64,000 nucleotides of DNA from G963668435 sp963668435 (GTDB lineage: Bacteria > Latescibacterota > Latescibacteria > Latescibacterales > Latescibacteraceae), in NCBI GenBank assembly GCA_963668435.2, contig CAXXSC010000001.1, positions 434,001-498,000 on the forward strand, written 5' to 3'. The position numbers and the translations under genes are program-made. How positions within the stretch are numbered: the first letter of the stretch is position 1; every line of letters begins with the position of its first letter. The notes under the pieces were generated by a model, which worked only from the letters and a program-made list of their open reading frames with translations, was not told the origin of the DNA and did not search any database. Below, in pieces: positions 1 to 9,219 of the stretch.

Positions 1-2
1 CA

Positions 3-608
3 ATGAACTATAAAATCGACGAATCGAGACGCTCCGGTTCCGATCGCCGCAAGGTTGAGACACGCGAGGGATCCGAGCGCCGTGTCGTTATGGCGGATAA
101 GGGCAGCTATATATCCCTGATCCAGAAAATCCCTCTGTTCAAGGGGCTCGGGCTGTCACAGTTCAAGGCTATTCTTCGCATTTGTGCCCGTCAGAACTAC
201 CGTCAGGATGAGACCATCATTCATGACCGCGCCGAATCCCGGGAGATGTATATTCTGATCAAGGGGACACTCAAGGTCGTGCTGTCCGACGGTACCGAAC
301 TGCTTCAAATAAAACCGGTGGATGTTGTCGGTGAAATGGGAGTGATAACTGGTGATATCCGTTCCGCCGCTGTCGTTGCCGCCGAAGAATCCACAGTGCT
401 GGCTATCCGTAAAAGAGAGTTGCTGCATGTCTTCCACAAGGACAGCGAACTGGCGGTGATCATTCTCACCAATGTTATCCGGGGGCTTTCCGGTAAGGTC
501 CGGCACAGTAACGAGATCATCGACGAACTGCGGAAAGCCGCCGAGTCAGAGGATGATCTCGGCAAAATATTCGAGGATTGGGAGGAAGAGCATGAGGAAG
601 AGCTCTGA
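3..608 (+). CDS. Cyclic nucleotide-binding domain protein
   Basis: A 201-residue cytosolic protein with one cNMP-binding (CRP-like) beta-roll, about residues 38-155, recognisable from IPLFKGL, the loop-rich LIKGTLKVVL and the phosphate-cassette-like region VVGEMGVITGDIRSAAVVA. There is no C-terminal helix-turn-helix, so it is probably not a CRP-type transcription factor by itself. It may be a stand-alone ligand sensor or a partner protein. The N-terminus is very basic, with the repeated pattern RRSGSDRR / REGSERR, and the C-terminus is strongly acidic (EDWEEEHEEEL). The ATG is 3 bases from the window edge, so neither a ribosome-binding site nor a longer N-terminus can be judged. A bidirectional terminator follows. 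The domain call is firm; the biological role is unknown. Confidence 0.8.
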   Translation: MNYKIDESRRSGSDRRKVETREGSERRVVMADKGSYISLIQKIPLFKGLGLSQFKAILRICARQNYRQDETIIHDRAESREMYILIKGTLKVVLSDGTELLQIKPVDVVGEMGVITGDIRSAAVVAAEESTVLAIRKRELLHVFHKDSELAVIILTNVIRGLSGKVRHSNEIIDELRKAAESEDDLGKIFEDWEEEHEEEL

Positions 609-720
609 TCTTGTTGAAAACGTTGAGTTCTTTCCGATACATATGCGGCATATTTTGACAGTTCCATTGATGATTTCAACAAAACTTTTGTCCTGCGGAA
701 TGAATTCTGCTTAAAGCATA

Positions 721-753
721 AAAAAACCGGCATATCGTTGCCGGTTTTTTTTA
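721..753. terminator. Bidirectional intrinsic terminator
   Basis: An A-tract, the stem CCGGCA/TGCCGG with a 6-base loop, and a T-tract. The A-tract and T-tract make it usable from both sides. It lies between the converging cNMP-binding gene (plus) and the sialidase gene (minus). Confidence 0.85.
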
Positions 754-772
754 TAGGTGTTTTTTACACTTT

Positions 773-1879
773 TCAGGGCAGTTTCCATCTCAGGACAGCC
801 ATGTGGTAGCGCGGATGGTTTTTGTTCGTACCACTGTAGTAGGCGGTGACAATGGTGCCGTCTTCGAGCTCGACACTTGCCGGATAACTGCCGTCCTTGC
901 CATTGTAATAATAAATGATCATGGGCTCGCCCCAGGTCCTGCCTTCATCCTCGCTGATACGTGCGGCGACCGCCCTGGTGCCCCAGCGGATGCCGTAGGT
1001 CAGAAGAATACGGCCGTCCCTGAGCGCCAAAAGATGCGCCGGGTGTTCGTTACGGCGTGTCAATGCACCGTTTTTCAGGTTTACGGGAATATCCCATGTT
1101 TTTCCCTCGTCTTCAGACACGATGAGCTGGACATCCTTGTTTTTACAGGTTCGTGCGGCGGCGAGCCAACGGTCTGAACAAAGTCTGAGCGGCGCCGTTT
1201 CGTTGAAATCGTTCCATGCGCCAGGACCTTCCCCGAATTTCCCCATCGGTACGGCGTCACCCCAGCTGAGACCGTCATCATAACTGAAAAGCATGTAGGC
1301 CGGTCGGCTTTGTCTGTCGATGTAGCCATAAGCTGTCATTGCCAGTTTTTTGCCGCCAAGCCTTATTATATCGCCGAAAGGAATGAGTCCGGTTTCGCCC
1401 TCGGGAAGATTGAACACCCCGTTGCTTGACCATGTTCTGCCGCCGTCGGTGGAACGGCACACCGCATTCGGGAGAATGTACTCCCGGAAATTCTTACCGC
1501 CCCATCCCGAGACAATTGTCACAAGGGCGCCGTCATTGCTGAGCCCCGCCGCAAGGTTCATGCGGTTGGTGTTCGGCTTGTGCGGTATCGGGATGCCCCT
1601 GAACTGCCACGTTTTTCCGCCGTCTTCACTGACATAGCAGACAGCATCGCCTTCTTCCTGGCCGTGCGATGGCTTGTTGAAAATCAACGCGGCGATGGAG
1701 CCGTCCGGCATGAGTGTAAGGTTCGGCCATGCGCAGGCATTGTCGACAGCGATGATGTTCTCTACATTCCCGATTACCTGTGTTTCATGGAACACAGGCG
1801 TCTGAGCCGGAGAGAATGTGCCGAACAGTACGAGGCACAAGAATGTCGCCAGAAATGTAAGTGAAGCGGGTCGTTTCAT
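773..1879 (-). CDS. Secreted sialidase-like BNR-repeat protein
   Basis: A 368-residue exported protein with a Sec signal peptide (about residues 1-25, ending SPAQT). It has at least five Asp-box (BNR) motifs of the S-x-D-x-G-x-T-W type: SEDGGKTW, STDGGRTW, SYDDGLSW, SEDEGKTW and SEDEGRTW. These mark the six-bladed propeller of the exo-alpha-sialidase superfamily. The family cleaves terminal sialic acid or related sugars, but many environmental members are uncharacterised, so the substrate is not certain. An Arg-rich tail (HPRYHMAVLRW) resembles the arginine-bearing last blade. The gene stands downstream of a secreted CBM9-like/PKD gene on the same strand, with about 95 bases between them. A SASA-type esterase much further along the window could act on similar acetylated sugars, but this is not a linkage argument. 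Confidence 0.75.
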   Translation of the reverse strand: MKRPASLTFLATFLCLVLFGTFSPAQTPVFHETQVIGNVENIIAVDNACAWPNLTLMPDGSIAALIFNKPSHGQEEGDAVCYVSEDGGKTWQFRGIPIPHKPNTNRMNLAAGLSNDGALVTIVSGWGGKNFREYILPNAVCRSTDGGRTWSSNGVFNLPEGETGLIPFGDIIRLGGKKLAMTAYGYIDRQSRPAYMLFSYDDGLSWGDAVPMGKFGEGPGAWNDFNETAPLRLCSDRWLAAARTCKNKDVQLIVSEDEGKTWDIPVNLKNGALTRRNEHPAHLLALRDGRILLTYGIRWGTRAVAARISEDEGRTWGEPMIIYYYNGKDGSYPASVELEDGTIVTAYYSGTNKNHPRYHMAVLRWKLP

Positions 1880-1974
1880 AATTCTGCCTTATCGTTTAAA
1901 AGAATTCAATTCTCTTTTCGTGCTGCAGAAAGGGAAAATCTATCGCTCGCGTGATTGGAAGCGCCTCACATCGG

Positions 1975-3084
1975 TCATTTCACCTGAATGTCCCAGTATT
2001 TCGAGGTTTTCGAGCTTCCTTTCGGGCCGCTGACCTCAAGGGATGTGACTTTGTACAAGCCGGAATTTTCGGGCGATCCCGAATAGACGCCGTTTGGTTT
2101 CGGGAAACTGTGGATCGGGAACTGTTCAGTTGAGGTGCTGCCGTCGCCGAAAGTCCATTTCCAACTTGTGATCTCGCCAATGGACTCGTCGATGAACGCG
2201 ACTTTCCTCGTGTCTGGATCGATAACTTTCCATGACCAGCGTGCCTCGATATCTGGCTCGAGTTCGGGCTCGACAGGCATCAGCCGGAACGCGCAGAGAT
2301 AGGAGGCGTCGTGCACCATTTTCGTGTTCCAGGCGAGATTGACATGACCGTCGCGCTTGCCGCCATCAAACTCGAGGATTGACCATGAAAGGCCGATGAG
2401 GGTGTCCTCGACCAGCTTTGAGGCAATAGCGTTTTCCGGGCCCTCGGCGGGAGCGTAATCCCAGGGTGTGATCCAGAATTCGAGCACCAGTTTACCGCTC
2501 TCGCCGTGCTTGACATTGTAATCGTAGGCGTAGTTGGAGTAGGGGAAATACTTGATCCAGGGCTGGCATCCCCAGAGAAGGCACCATTCGTTATTGATCG
2601 GTGGCGTGAAAATGTGGTAATTCTGGGCGTGGACGCCGCTGAATGTGGCCTGTGTTTCAACTGCGTCCTCAATCTGTGGATTGTGGATGAGCGAGCCGCC
2701 CGAAAGGTTGCCGTCAACCGCGATCTCGAAAATGTCATTGGAATAACCGGTCTCGCTGACACGCATATCCCAGAAATCGTCGTAAGCCTCGTAGAGAAAA
2801 TAGAGGCGGCTCATGCCCTTGACCCAGCCGACAGTGACCTTGACATCGAGGTCTTTCGGGTCCATCTCTCCGTGGCCGTCCTCTGTGTCCCTGATCTGGT
2901 CGGTGCCGTAGGTGTAGCTTTCCGGCACGATATCCCAGTCGGAGGTGTCGCCGTCGATACAGGGCATCATTGTGCGCGGAAACTGGAATATCTTGAACTC
3001 GACATCCGGACGCGAAAGAGCGTGGGCGTATGCTCCCGATGCGATAAGGATCAGGGCGAAAATAAGCGTTTTCAGTCTGTTCAC
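1975..3084 (-). CDS. Secreted CBM9-like domain plus PKD domain protein
   Basis: I take a GTG start at 3084 because AAAGGAG stands 6 bases upstream and a clean signal peptide (VNRLKTLIFALILIASGAYA) follows. The frame stays open 41 codons further upstream without an equally good site. The 369-residue protein has a DOMON/CBM9-like beta-sandwich (about residues 30-270), seen in the pattern IDGDTSDWD...YFLYEAYDDFWD...DIFEIAVDGN that recurs in the CBM9-like gene near the right end of the window. A C-terminal PKD domain follows (WKWTFGDGST). Such proteins bind carbohydrate or other ligands outside the cytoplasm. No catalytic motif is visible. It probably belongs to the same transcription unit as the downstream sialidase. 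Confidence 0.7.
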   Translation of the reverse strand: MNRLKTLIFALILIASGAYAHALSRPDVEFKIFQFPRTMMPCIDGDTSDWDIVPESYTYGTDQIRDTEDGHGEMDPKDLDVKVTVGWVKGMSRLYFLYEAYDDFWDMRVSETGYSNDIFEIAVDGNLSGGSLIHNPQIEDAVETQATFSGVHAQNYHIFTPPINNEWCLLWGCQPWIKYFPYSNYAYDYNVKHGESGKLVLEFWITPWDYAPAEGPENAIASKLVEDTLIGLSWSILEFDGGKRDGHVNLAWNTKMVHDASYLCAFRLMPVEPELEPDIEARWSWKVIDPDTRKVAFIDESIGEITSWKWTFGDGSTSTEQFPIHSFPKPNGVYSGSPENSGLYKVTSLEVSGPKGSSKTSKYWDIQVK

Positions 3085-3542
3085 TGGTGGCTCCTTTGTA
3101 TTCAGGGCAGCTCTGAAAATTCCATTTTTGTCGGCGAGCGTATCTTTCAGCGTCTGACCATGTTCGTGAAAGATCGACTTGTCATCATGATAAACTGTCA
3201 CTTTCATTGCATTGTCAGGTCACTTGAATGGCCACTCATGACTCAAAAGCCAATTATTGGAGATACCCTGTAACTGTGTGATTTTTTTCGATCACTGTAT
3301 CATGCGGAAGCGGCGCGCCGGAATCAAGGAAAATCTGTGATCGCTTTAGGCCGGGGAGATTTGTTTCGGGAATCTGATTTTGTATGCAGCTAAAGCGGCG
3401 GGATGCGCCTTTTGGCAAGAATAAGTCTTGAACTGCCCCGCGAGACTTCGTATTATTTGTAAATGCGAATTATTATGTGGGGCTGTGGCCTTTCAGTTTC
3501 GGGTGCCGCCACTAAATATGATCAATAGAGGAAAGGCTTAAC
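3085..3542. other. Gene-free divergent intergenic region
   Basis: About 460 bases between two divergently transcribed genes, presumably holding both promoters. A small inverted repeat GTGAT...ATCAC lies near 3279-3296. The ribosome-binding site GAGGAAAGG for the next gene is at its right end. I see no convincing RNA gene and no conserved open frame. Confidence 0.5.
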
Positions 3543-4439
3543 ATGCGACTGTGCTGGAACGACAGCTTCAACGGCCCCCTTGGGGAAATGAAGCTGGAAG
3601 ATGCGCAATTTGTCCGCAATATCGGGTACGAGGTTGCCGGTATCAATGCCGGTGTAACCTCTGCGAGCGACGCGGAAATTGCACATGCGAAACAAATTTT
3701 CGAGGAAGTCGGCCTGACACCCGGTCCTTACGGTTTGGGGGCATCGGCAGTTCGCCCTGACAAGGCCGACCAGAAAAAACAGATGAAAATGATCGCGGAT
3801 GCCGTGACCGTCGGCGGCAGGCTCGGCTGTACAACGCTCCGCTACTCTGTCGGCAGTATGAATCCGAAAGATATATGGCTTCATCATCGTGATAATGTTA
3901 CACAGAAAGCCATGGATGAGCTTGTCAAGAATACGAAAGAGCTTATTCCTTATGCCGAGGATGCCAACTGTATTCTCTGCCCCGAGACCACGCAATTCAC
4001 CATCGTGAATACGATCGAGCGGATGAAAGAGTTCGTTGACCGCTGCGATTCGCCCTATGTCAGGATCATTTTCGATCCTGTCAACCAGATGAACGCCCAG
4101 CGTGTTTACGACAACGGCGCTTTCATGGGCGCCGCAATAGCCGAGCTCGGTGACCGAATCGGTGTTATTCATGTCAAGGATGTCATGGTGCAGGACCTGC
4201 TTCTCGTCGTTCATGTGGATGAAGCGAAAATGGGCACCGGGCTTCTCGACCACGCTGCCCTGATCAAGGCCTCGAACATGCTCGAGCCCTGGAAGACATT
4301 TTCACTCGAACATATACATGACCGCCGCCTGATAAAACCGGCGCATGATCATATCCAGAAAGTCGCCGACAGCATCGGCCATGTCTGGACCGACCCGAAA
4401 CTCACCCGGGACCGTTATCTGAAAGGAGGCCGGAAATGA
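3543..4439 (+). CDS. Sugar phosphate isomerase/epimerase family protein (TIM barrel)
   Basis: A 298-residue cytosolic TIM-barrel protein of the xylose-isomerase-like (AP endonuclease 2) superfamily. Candidate metal ligands appear in the usual order: Glu in LCPETTQ, Asp in IIFDPVNQ, His in GVIHVKD and Glu in FSLEHIHD. The family isomerises or epimerises sugars, keto-sugars or inositol derivatives, and some members cleave 3-keto-glycosides. The substrate cannot be read from sequence. GAGGAAAGG precedes the ATG. The stop codon overlaps the next start (ATGA at 4436-4439), so the two paralogs are translationally coupled and may form a heteromer. The cluster context suggests oxidoreductive sugar metabolism. 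Confidence 0.75.
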   Translation: MRLCWNDSFNGPLGEMKLEDAQFVRNIGYEVAGINAGVTSASDAEIAHAKQIFEEVGLTPGPYGLGASAVRPDKADQKKQMKMIADAVTVGGRLGCTTLRYSVGSMNPKDIWLHHRDNVTQKAMDELVKNTKELIPYAEDANCILCPETTQFTIVNTIERMKEFVDRCDSPYVRIIFDPVNQMNAQRVYDNGAFMGAAIAELGDRIGVIHVKDVMVQDLLLVVHVDEAKMGTGLLDHAALIKASNMLEPWKTFSLEHIHDRRLIKPAHDHIQKVADSIGHVWTDPKLTRDRYLKGGRK

Positions 4440-5344
4440 GACTCTGCCTGAACGATTCGCTTGTCCGGCTGCCATTCAGCGAAGAAACGGAAAAACGTGT
4501 CAAGATTGTTCATGATATCGGGTTCCGGGTGTCCGGGCTCATTATCGATCCCGAGGCGACAGACGACGATATAAAGCGCACGCAGGATGTCTTCGCGAAA
4601 TATGATATGGCGTTCGGTTCGGCCTCCGGCTGGTCGTATTTCAATCCCGACCCGGCAGTTCGCCGCGAGCGTGTAGACAAGATGAAAAAATTCCTTAAGG
4701 TCGCCGGCAAGGCCGGTTGCCCTACATTCCGTGTCGCCGGCGGCAGCATGAGCCCAAAAAATGTGTGGATGCATCATCCCGAGAACCATACGCACAAGGC
4801 GATGGATCTCTTTGTCGAGGCAACCCGCGAACTGGCGCCCTATGCCGAGGATGCCGGTGTCTGTATCTGTCCCGAAACGACTCAGTGGACCATTATCGGC
4901 AGCCCGGAGCGCATGAAACTGTTCGTAGACCGCTGCGAGAGCGATTATGTCAAGGTGATCCTCGACTTCGTGAACCAGACCCGCCCCGAGGATATCTACA
5001 AGACCGGCGAGTTCGCTTTGAAAACTGTTGGGGAACTCGGCGACCGTATCGGCGTCTTTCATGTAAAGGACGTTATGGTGCAGGACAGCCATCTGGTTGT
5101 GCATATCGACGAGACACCGGTCGGGACAGGCTTGCTCGATCATGACGCTATCATCAAGGCCTCGACCCTGCTTGAGCCCTGGAAAACGTTCTCTATGGAG
5201 CATTTCAATCAGAAAGATGTGCCGCGCGAAACTCAGTGGCAGCGCGGTTTCGATCATATCCAGGAACATGCCAGGAACATGGGGCATGTCTGGACCGGTC
5301 AGCATCTGACCCGTGAAAAATGGGCGCAGGGTGTGAAACGATAA
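4436..5344 (+). CDS. Sugar phosphate isomerase/epimerase family protein, paralog
   Basis: A 302-residue paralog of the preceding gene, starting inside its stop codon, with GAAAGGAGG just upstream. The same putative metal ligands are kept: ICPETTQW, VILDFVNQ, GVFHVKD and FSMEHFNQ. The two proteins are collinear and share long segments, such as the HHP/HHR-N-x-TQKAMD-like helix, VDRC and LLDH...IKAS. They look like products of an old tandem duplication. The function is probably isomerisation or epimerisation of a sugar-like substrate in the cytosol. No regulator is seen nearby. Confidence 0.75.
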   Translation: MRLCLNDSLVRLPFSEETEKRVKIVHDIGFRVSGLIIDPEATDDDIKRTQDVFAKYDMAFGSASGWSYFNPDPAVRRERVDKMKKFLKVAGKAGCPTFRVAGGSMSPKNVWMHHPENHTHKAMDLFVEATRELAPYAEDAGVCICPETTQWTIIGSPERMKLFVDRCESDYVKVILDFVNQTRPEDIYKTGEFALKTVGELGDRIGVFHVKDVMVQDSHLVVHIDETPVGTGLLDHDAIIKASTLLEPWKTFSMEHFNQKDVPRETQWQRGFDHIQEHARNMGHVWTGQHLTREKWAQGVKR

Positions 5345-5411
5345 CCAATGTGCCGGGTATAATATGAAGATACTTTGATTGAGCATTTTGAAAACGTATA
5401 GAAGGACAATC

Positions 5412-6500
5412 ATGAAACGACGTAATTTCATATCAAGTGCCGCGACAGGTGTTTTGGGTATGGGGCTCGGCGGCTGTGCGCTGAAACCGCGCACGATGAA
5501 AATCGAGGCTGAGGGTGTGCCGTTCTCGTTCGGGGACAACTACCCGAAACCGAAAGGCGGCAGCATGCCCATGAAAAAGCTGGGCAAGACCGGTATCGAG
5601 GTATCCAATTTCTGTTTCGGATCGCACATGCGGGCCTATCTGAGGCCGTACGAGCGTGAGCGTGAGCGCATGGTGCGCGAGGCTTATGATCTTGGCATCA
5701 ATATTTTCGATGTCTATGACAAAGAGCACGAAGTCTACCAGTACGAGCCCATGGGACGGTATCTCAAGCCCATGATCAATGACGTGCTTATCTCAATAGC
5801 GCTTCTGCCCTATGACGGCCGCAACCTTCAGCAGCAGTTCGAACGTGACCTGAGGGTTTTCGGGCGCGATCATATCGACCTTGTCCGCCTTCATGTTTAC
5901 AAGAAAGAGGATGCAAACTGGGCATACTGGGATCAGGTGTTCAAGTGGAAGGAAGAGGGCAAGATCCGCGCGGTTGGCGTGCCGATCCACTATTACGACG
6001 ATCTCTTCCCGCTCATCGACGAGTATCCGATCGACTATGTGGTCTATCCGTTCAATTTCTATATGAATGTCTGTTGGGACAGCTATCGGATGAAAAATCC
6101 CGAAAAATACGCCACAATCCCGCAGCTTCTCAAGGAACGCGGTGTCGGCTCGATCACCATGAAACCGTTTGGCGGCGATTACCTCGCGACACCGTTCATC
6201 GATGTTGCCGACACGTTCAAGAAGGAAAAAGAACTTCGGTTCGCCCAGTCCATGCTCCGCTACATCATTAATTCGGGTGTTGCCGATACGACTTTCACCG
6301 GCATGTACTATCCCTCGCATATCTATGAAAATGTAGATGCTTATTACAATCCGGCACTGAGCAGTGAAGAAGAGCGGCTCCTGAACAAGGTGCGTAAGGT
6401 CGCGCGGACGAAAGCGTATTCGATGCTGCCGGGTCACTACAAGTTTTTCAGGCACTGGGTGCCTGATCACGGACATGAATCAATGACGAGAACTGTGTAG
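5412..6500 (+). CDS. Tat-exported aldo/keto reductase-like lipoprotein
   Basis: The start at 5412 is chosen because AAGGAC precedes it and the product begins with a twin-arginine signal (MKRRNFISS) that runs into a lipobox-like LGGC. The protein has 362 residues. From about residue 50 it is an aldo/keto reductase TIM barrel: KLGKTGIEVSNFCFGS, the helix AYDLGINIFDVYD, FGRDHIDLVRLH and the NADP-binding-side helix region GVGSITMKPFGG. The Asp of FDVYD and a His after DLVRL are present. The usual catalytic Tyr (five residues after that Asp) and Lys (in the F-I-A-T-K strand, here LISIAL) seem to be absent. It may bind rather than reduce its ligand. It follows the isomerase pair by about 70 bases and has a close paralog next door. 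Confidence 0.7.
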   Translation: MKRRNFISSAATGVLGMGLGGCALKPRTMKIEAEGVPFSFGDNYPKPKGGSMPMKKLGKTGIEVSNFCFGSHMRAYLRPYERERERMVREAYDLGINIFDVYDKEHEVYQYEPMGRYLKPMINDVLISIALLPYDGRNLQQQFERDLRVFGRDHIDLVRLHVYKKEDANWAYWDQVFKWKEEGKIRAVGVPIHYYDDLFPLIDEYPIDYVVYPFNFYMNVCWDSYRMKNPEKYATIPQLLKERGVGSITMKPFGGDYLATPFIDVADTFKKEKELRFAQSMLRYIINSGVADTTFTGMYYPSHIYENVDAYYNPALSSEEERLLNKVRKVARTKAYSMLPGHYKFFRHWVPDHGHESMTRTV

Positions 6501-6549
6501 ACGGCTCTGTTGCTGCACATGTTCTCCATCTCTTTGGTAAAGGTGTATC

Positions 6550-7617
6550 ATGAAACGACGTGACTTTCTTGCAATGAGCGCCACTGGAGCGATTGGATCG
6601 GGTGTCGCCGGATGCGCTGCGAAACAGACGAATAAAATCCAGCTTCAGAAAAAGCTGTCGCCGTTCAGCCCCCGTCCCCGTGGAGGCACCATGCCGACAG
6701 GTGAGCTGGGCAAGACTGGCATCAAGATATCGAAATTCGGTTTCGGTTCTCATATTCGCGCCGAGATGGTGAGTTATTACAAGCAGCGCGAACACATGAT
6801 ACACGAGGCCTATGATCTCGGTGTCAACGTGTTCGATGTCTATGACGAGGAAAAAGGCTCGTCCCTGACCGGCTCCTATCAGTACGAACCGTTTGGCCGT
6901 CAGATCAAGCCGTTCAAGAACGATGTGCTTATCTCGATCTCGTTCAAGCCCTATGACGGCAGAACGCCCGAGGAGGAACTCGAACGTGATCTCAGGCTTT
7001 TCGGCCGTGACCACATCGACATGGTCAGAGCCCTCCGCGCTCCCGAGCACGAGTGGTGGGAGAAACTGTTCAAGTGGAAAGAACAGGGCAAGATCAGGGC
7101 GGTGGGCGCGCCGGTCCATACTTGGGAGCATATCGATATGATCCTAGGCAAGGTGCCGCTGGACTATATCATTTTCCCCTACAATTTCTACCACAATGTC
7201 TGCTGGGTGAACGACAAGCCCAAGGATTACACGACCCTTCCGCAGAAACTCCGCGAGCATGGTGTCGGCGTGATCACCATGAAACCATTCGCGGGCGACT
7301 ATCTCTGCGAACCGTTTGTCGATGTGGCACGTAATTTCGTGGACGAGCCCCAGGTGAAATTCCCGCAGGCGGCGCTTAAATGGATCATCAATTCCGGTAT
7401 CGAGGCGGATTGCACCTATGCCGGCATGTACCAGCTGCCCCACCTCTACGAGGATATCGAAGCCTATTTCCATCCGGAAATGAGCTCCGAGGAGAGTGGA
7501 CTTCTGGACAAGATCCGCGAGGTGGCTGTCATGAACGCCAGTGCATGGCTCCCCAACCACTACCAGTTCCTGAACCAGTGGGCGGGCTCGAAAACGGGGC
7601 CGTCAAGGATGGTGTAA
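6550..7617 (+). CDS. Tat-exported aldo/keto reductase-like lipoprotein, paralog
   Basis: A 355-residue paralog of the preceding gene. It has a Tat signal (MKRRDFLAMSA) and lipobox-like VAGC, then an aldo/keto reductase barrel (GELGKTGIKISKFGFGS, GVNVFDVYDEE, GVGVITMKPFAGDY). The catalytic His is missing here (HIDMVRALRA where most members have a D-L-Y-x-x-H pattern), and the Lys position reads LISISFK. The active site is therefore even less canonical than in its neighbour. AAAGG lies upstream of the ATG. Export of a folded, cofactor-loaded enzyme fits Tat. An intrinsic terminator follows about 45 bases after the stop, closing the transcription unit. Confidence 0.7.
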   Translation: MKRRDFLAMSATGAIGSGVAGCAAKQTNKIQLQKKLSPFSPRPRGGTMPTGELGKTGIKISKFGFGSHIRAEMVSYYKQREHMIHEAYDLGVNVFDVYDEEKGSSLTGSYQYEPFGRQIKPFKNDVLISISFKPYDGRTPEEELERDLRLFGRDHIDMVRALRAPEHEWWEKLFKWKEQGKIRAVGAPVHTWEHIDMILGKVPLDYIIFPYNFYHNVCWVNDKPKDYTTLPQKLREHGVGVITMKPFAGDYLCEPFVDVARNFVDEPQVKFPQAALKWIINSGIEADCTYAGMYQLPHLYEDIEAYFHPEMSSEESGLLDKIREVAVMNASAWLPNHYQFLNQWAGSKTGPSRMV

Positions 7618-7662
7618 CAGCCCAGAAACATGCTGCAGCCGAATACAAAGGATTAAGAAAGA

Positions 7663-7691
7663 AGGAGCGGTGGAAAGCCGCTCCTTTTTTG
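7663..7691 (+). terminator. Intrinsic terminator
   Basis: The stem GGAGCGG/CCGCTCC with a short loop, followed by six T. It ends the isomerase/aldo-keto-reductase unit and lies in the 330-base gap before the UroD-family gene. I saw nothing else in that gap. Confidence 0.85.
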
Positions 7692-7948
7692 TGGATATGG
7701 CGGAAGGCGGCGGTGGAAAATGAGCCGCAGAGTATACAGTTTGCACGGAGATGATTTTCAGTATGGAAAATGATTTGCTTGTTTGATGTGTAAATTTTCG
7801 CTCCCGGCAAATCTGCTGTACGGTATCTGAAAACATTCCATATCTTACCTTCGAGATGAAATCATCCTCCGTCATCCGAAAAAAACTTTTATCCGGCACT
7901 CCCGAATCGTATCTTTCCATATTGCAGTCATACATGAGGAGGAGTGTC

Positions 7949-9178
7949 ATGACATCCCGCGAACTCGTACTCTCGGCATTCGACCACAAGGAAACAGGCC
8001 GCGTTCCTATCGACCTTTCGGGCCATCGATCCTCAGGGGTGAGCGCAATTGCTTACCCGAAGCTCCGCCGTTATCTCGATCTGCCGGAGAGGCCGGTACG
8101 GGTCTACGATCCCGTGCAGCAGCTCGCCATTCTCGACGAGGATGTGCTCGATCGTTTCGGTGTCGATACTATCGAGCTGGGCCGTGGTTTCGCGCTCGAG
8201 GATAAATGGTGGGCCGACTGGGTTTTACCCGACGGCAGTCCCTGTCAGATGCCGGTATGGGCACTTCCGGAGCGTGAGGATGGCCGTTGGGTGATACGTT
8301 CGAGGAATTCGGGCCGGATTATTGCCCAGATGCCTGACGGCGCCATTTATTTCGAGCAGACATGGTGGCCTTTTGCCGAGGAGGAGCCTGATCTCGGTGC
8401 CATGCCCGGCAACTGGTCGGAGAGCATGTGGGCCGCGATCGCCTCGCCCCCGGGTGCGGAAACAGAGGGTGAGGGAGGCACCGAAAGGCTCGCGGCCGGA
8501 GCAAGAGCACTTCGTGAAAGCACGGACCGCGCTATATTGGGGCTTTTCGGCGGCAATCTGCTCGAATTCGGGCAGTTCCTCTACCGTAATGACAATTTCT
8601 TCATGCTGCTTGCGGGTGAGCCGGACAAGGCCCACGCATTCCTCGACCGTATGGTGGAGCTTCATCTTGCCAACCTCGAAACCTATCTCGGCGCGGTGGG
8701 CGAGTACATAGATATCATTGTTTTCGGTGACGATCTCGGGATGCAGACAGGGCCGCAGATTTCGCCCGCCATGTACCGCGAGTTTTTCAAACCGCGGCAC
8801 AAGATACTCTGGAATCGGGCGAAAGAGCTTGCCGATGTTAAGGTCAACCTCCATTCCTGCGGCGGCATACGGGAACTCCTGCCCGACCTGATCGAGATCG
8901 GTCTCGACGCGGTCAATCCGGTGCAGATCAACTGCAGGGGGATGGAGCTCGACAGTCTCAAACGCGATTTCGGCCGTGATATTGTCCTCTGGGGCGGCGG
9001 CTGTGACACCGGGCACGTTTTGTCGAAAGAAACGCCTGAAGCAGTCCGCGAGCACACGAAAGAGCAAGTTGATACAGGACGTGCGGGCGGCGGATTCGTT
9101 TTTCAGCAGGTACACAATATTCTCGCCGATGTGCCGCCGGAAAACATTATCGCCATGCTCGATGCGGTGAATGATTGA
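7949..9178 (+). CDS. Uroporphyrinogen decarboxylase (UroD/MtaA) family protein
   Basis: I choose the ATG at 7949 because GAGGAGGAG lies just upstream and the family N-terminus (TSRELVLSAFDHKETGRVP) begins there. The product is 409 residues. It has the UroD-like TIM barrel and the H-x-C-G signature of the MtaA/CmuA methyltransferase branch (NLHSCGGIREL, about residue 300), with a second Cys in VQINCRGME and a third in GGGCDTGH. True haem UroD lacks this Cys-rich arrangement, so haem synthesis is unlikely. Characterised relatives move methyl groups between corrinoid proteins and small thiols using zinc, but no corrinoid protein is adjacent. A cupin gene follows 41 bases later. Confidence 0.7.
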   Translation: MTSRELVLSAFDHKETGRVPIDLSGHRSSGVSAIAYPKLRRYLDLPERPVRVYDPVQQLAILDEDVLDRFGVDTIELGRGFALEDKWWADWVLPDGSPCQMPVWALPEREDGRWVIRSRNSGRIIAQMPDGAIYFEQTWWPFAEEEPDLGAMPGNWSESMWAAIASPPGAETEGEGGTERLAAGARALRESTDRAILGLFGGNLLEFGQFLYRNDNFFMLLAGEPDKAHAFLDRMVELHLANLETYLGAVGEYIDIIVFGDDLGMQTGPQISPAMYREFFKPRHKILWNRAKELADVKVNLHSCGGIRELLPDLIEIGLDAVNPVQINCRGMELDSLKRDFGRDIVLWGGGCDTGHVLSKETPEAVREHTKEQVDTGRAGGGFVFQQVHNILADVPPENIIAMLDAVND

Positions 9179-9219
9179 GTGAAACGGATAGACCGGAAAG
9201 CCGGGGAAAGGGACGACTG

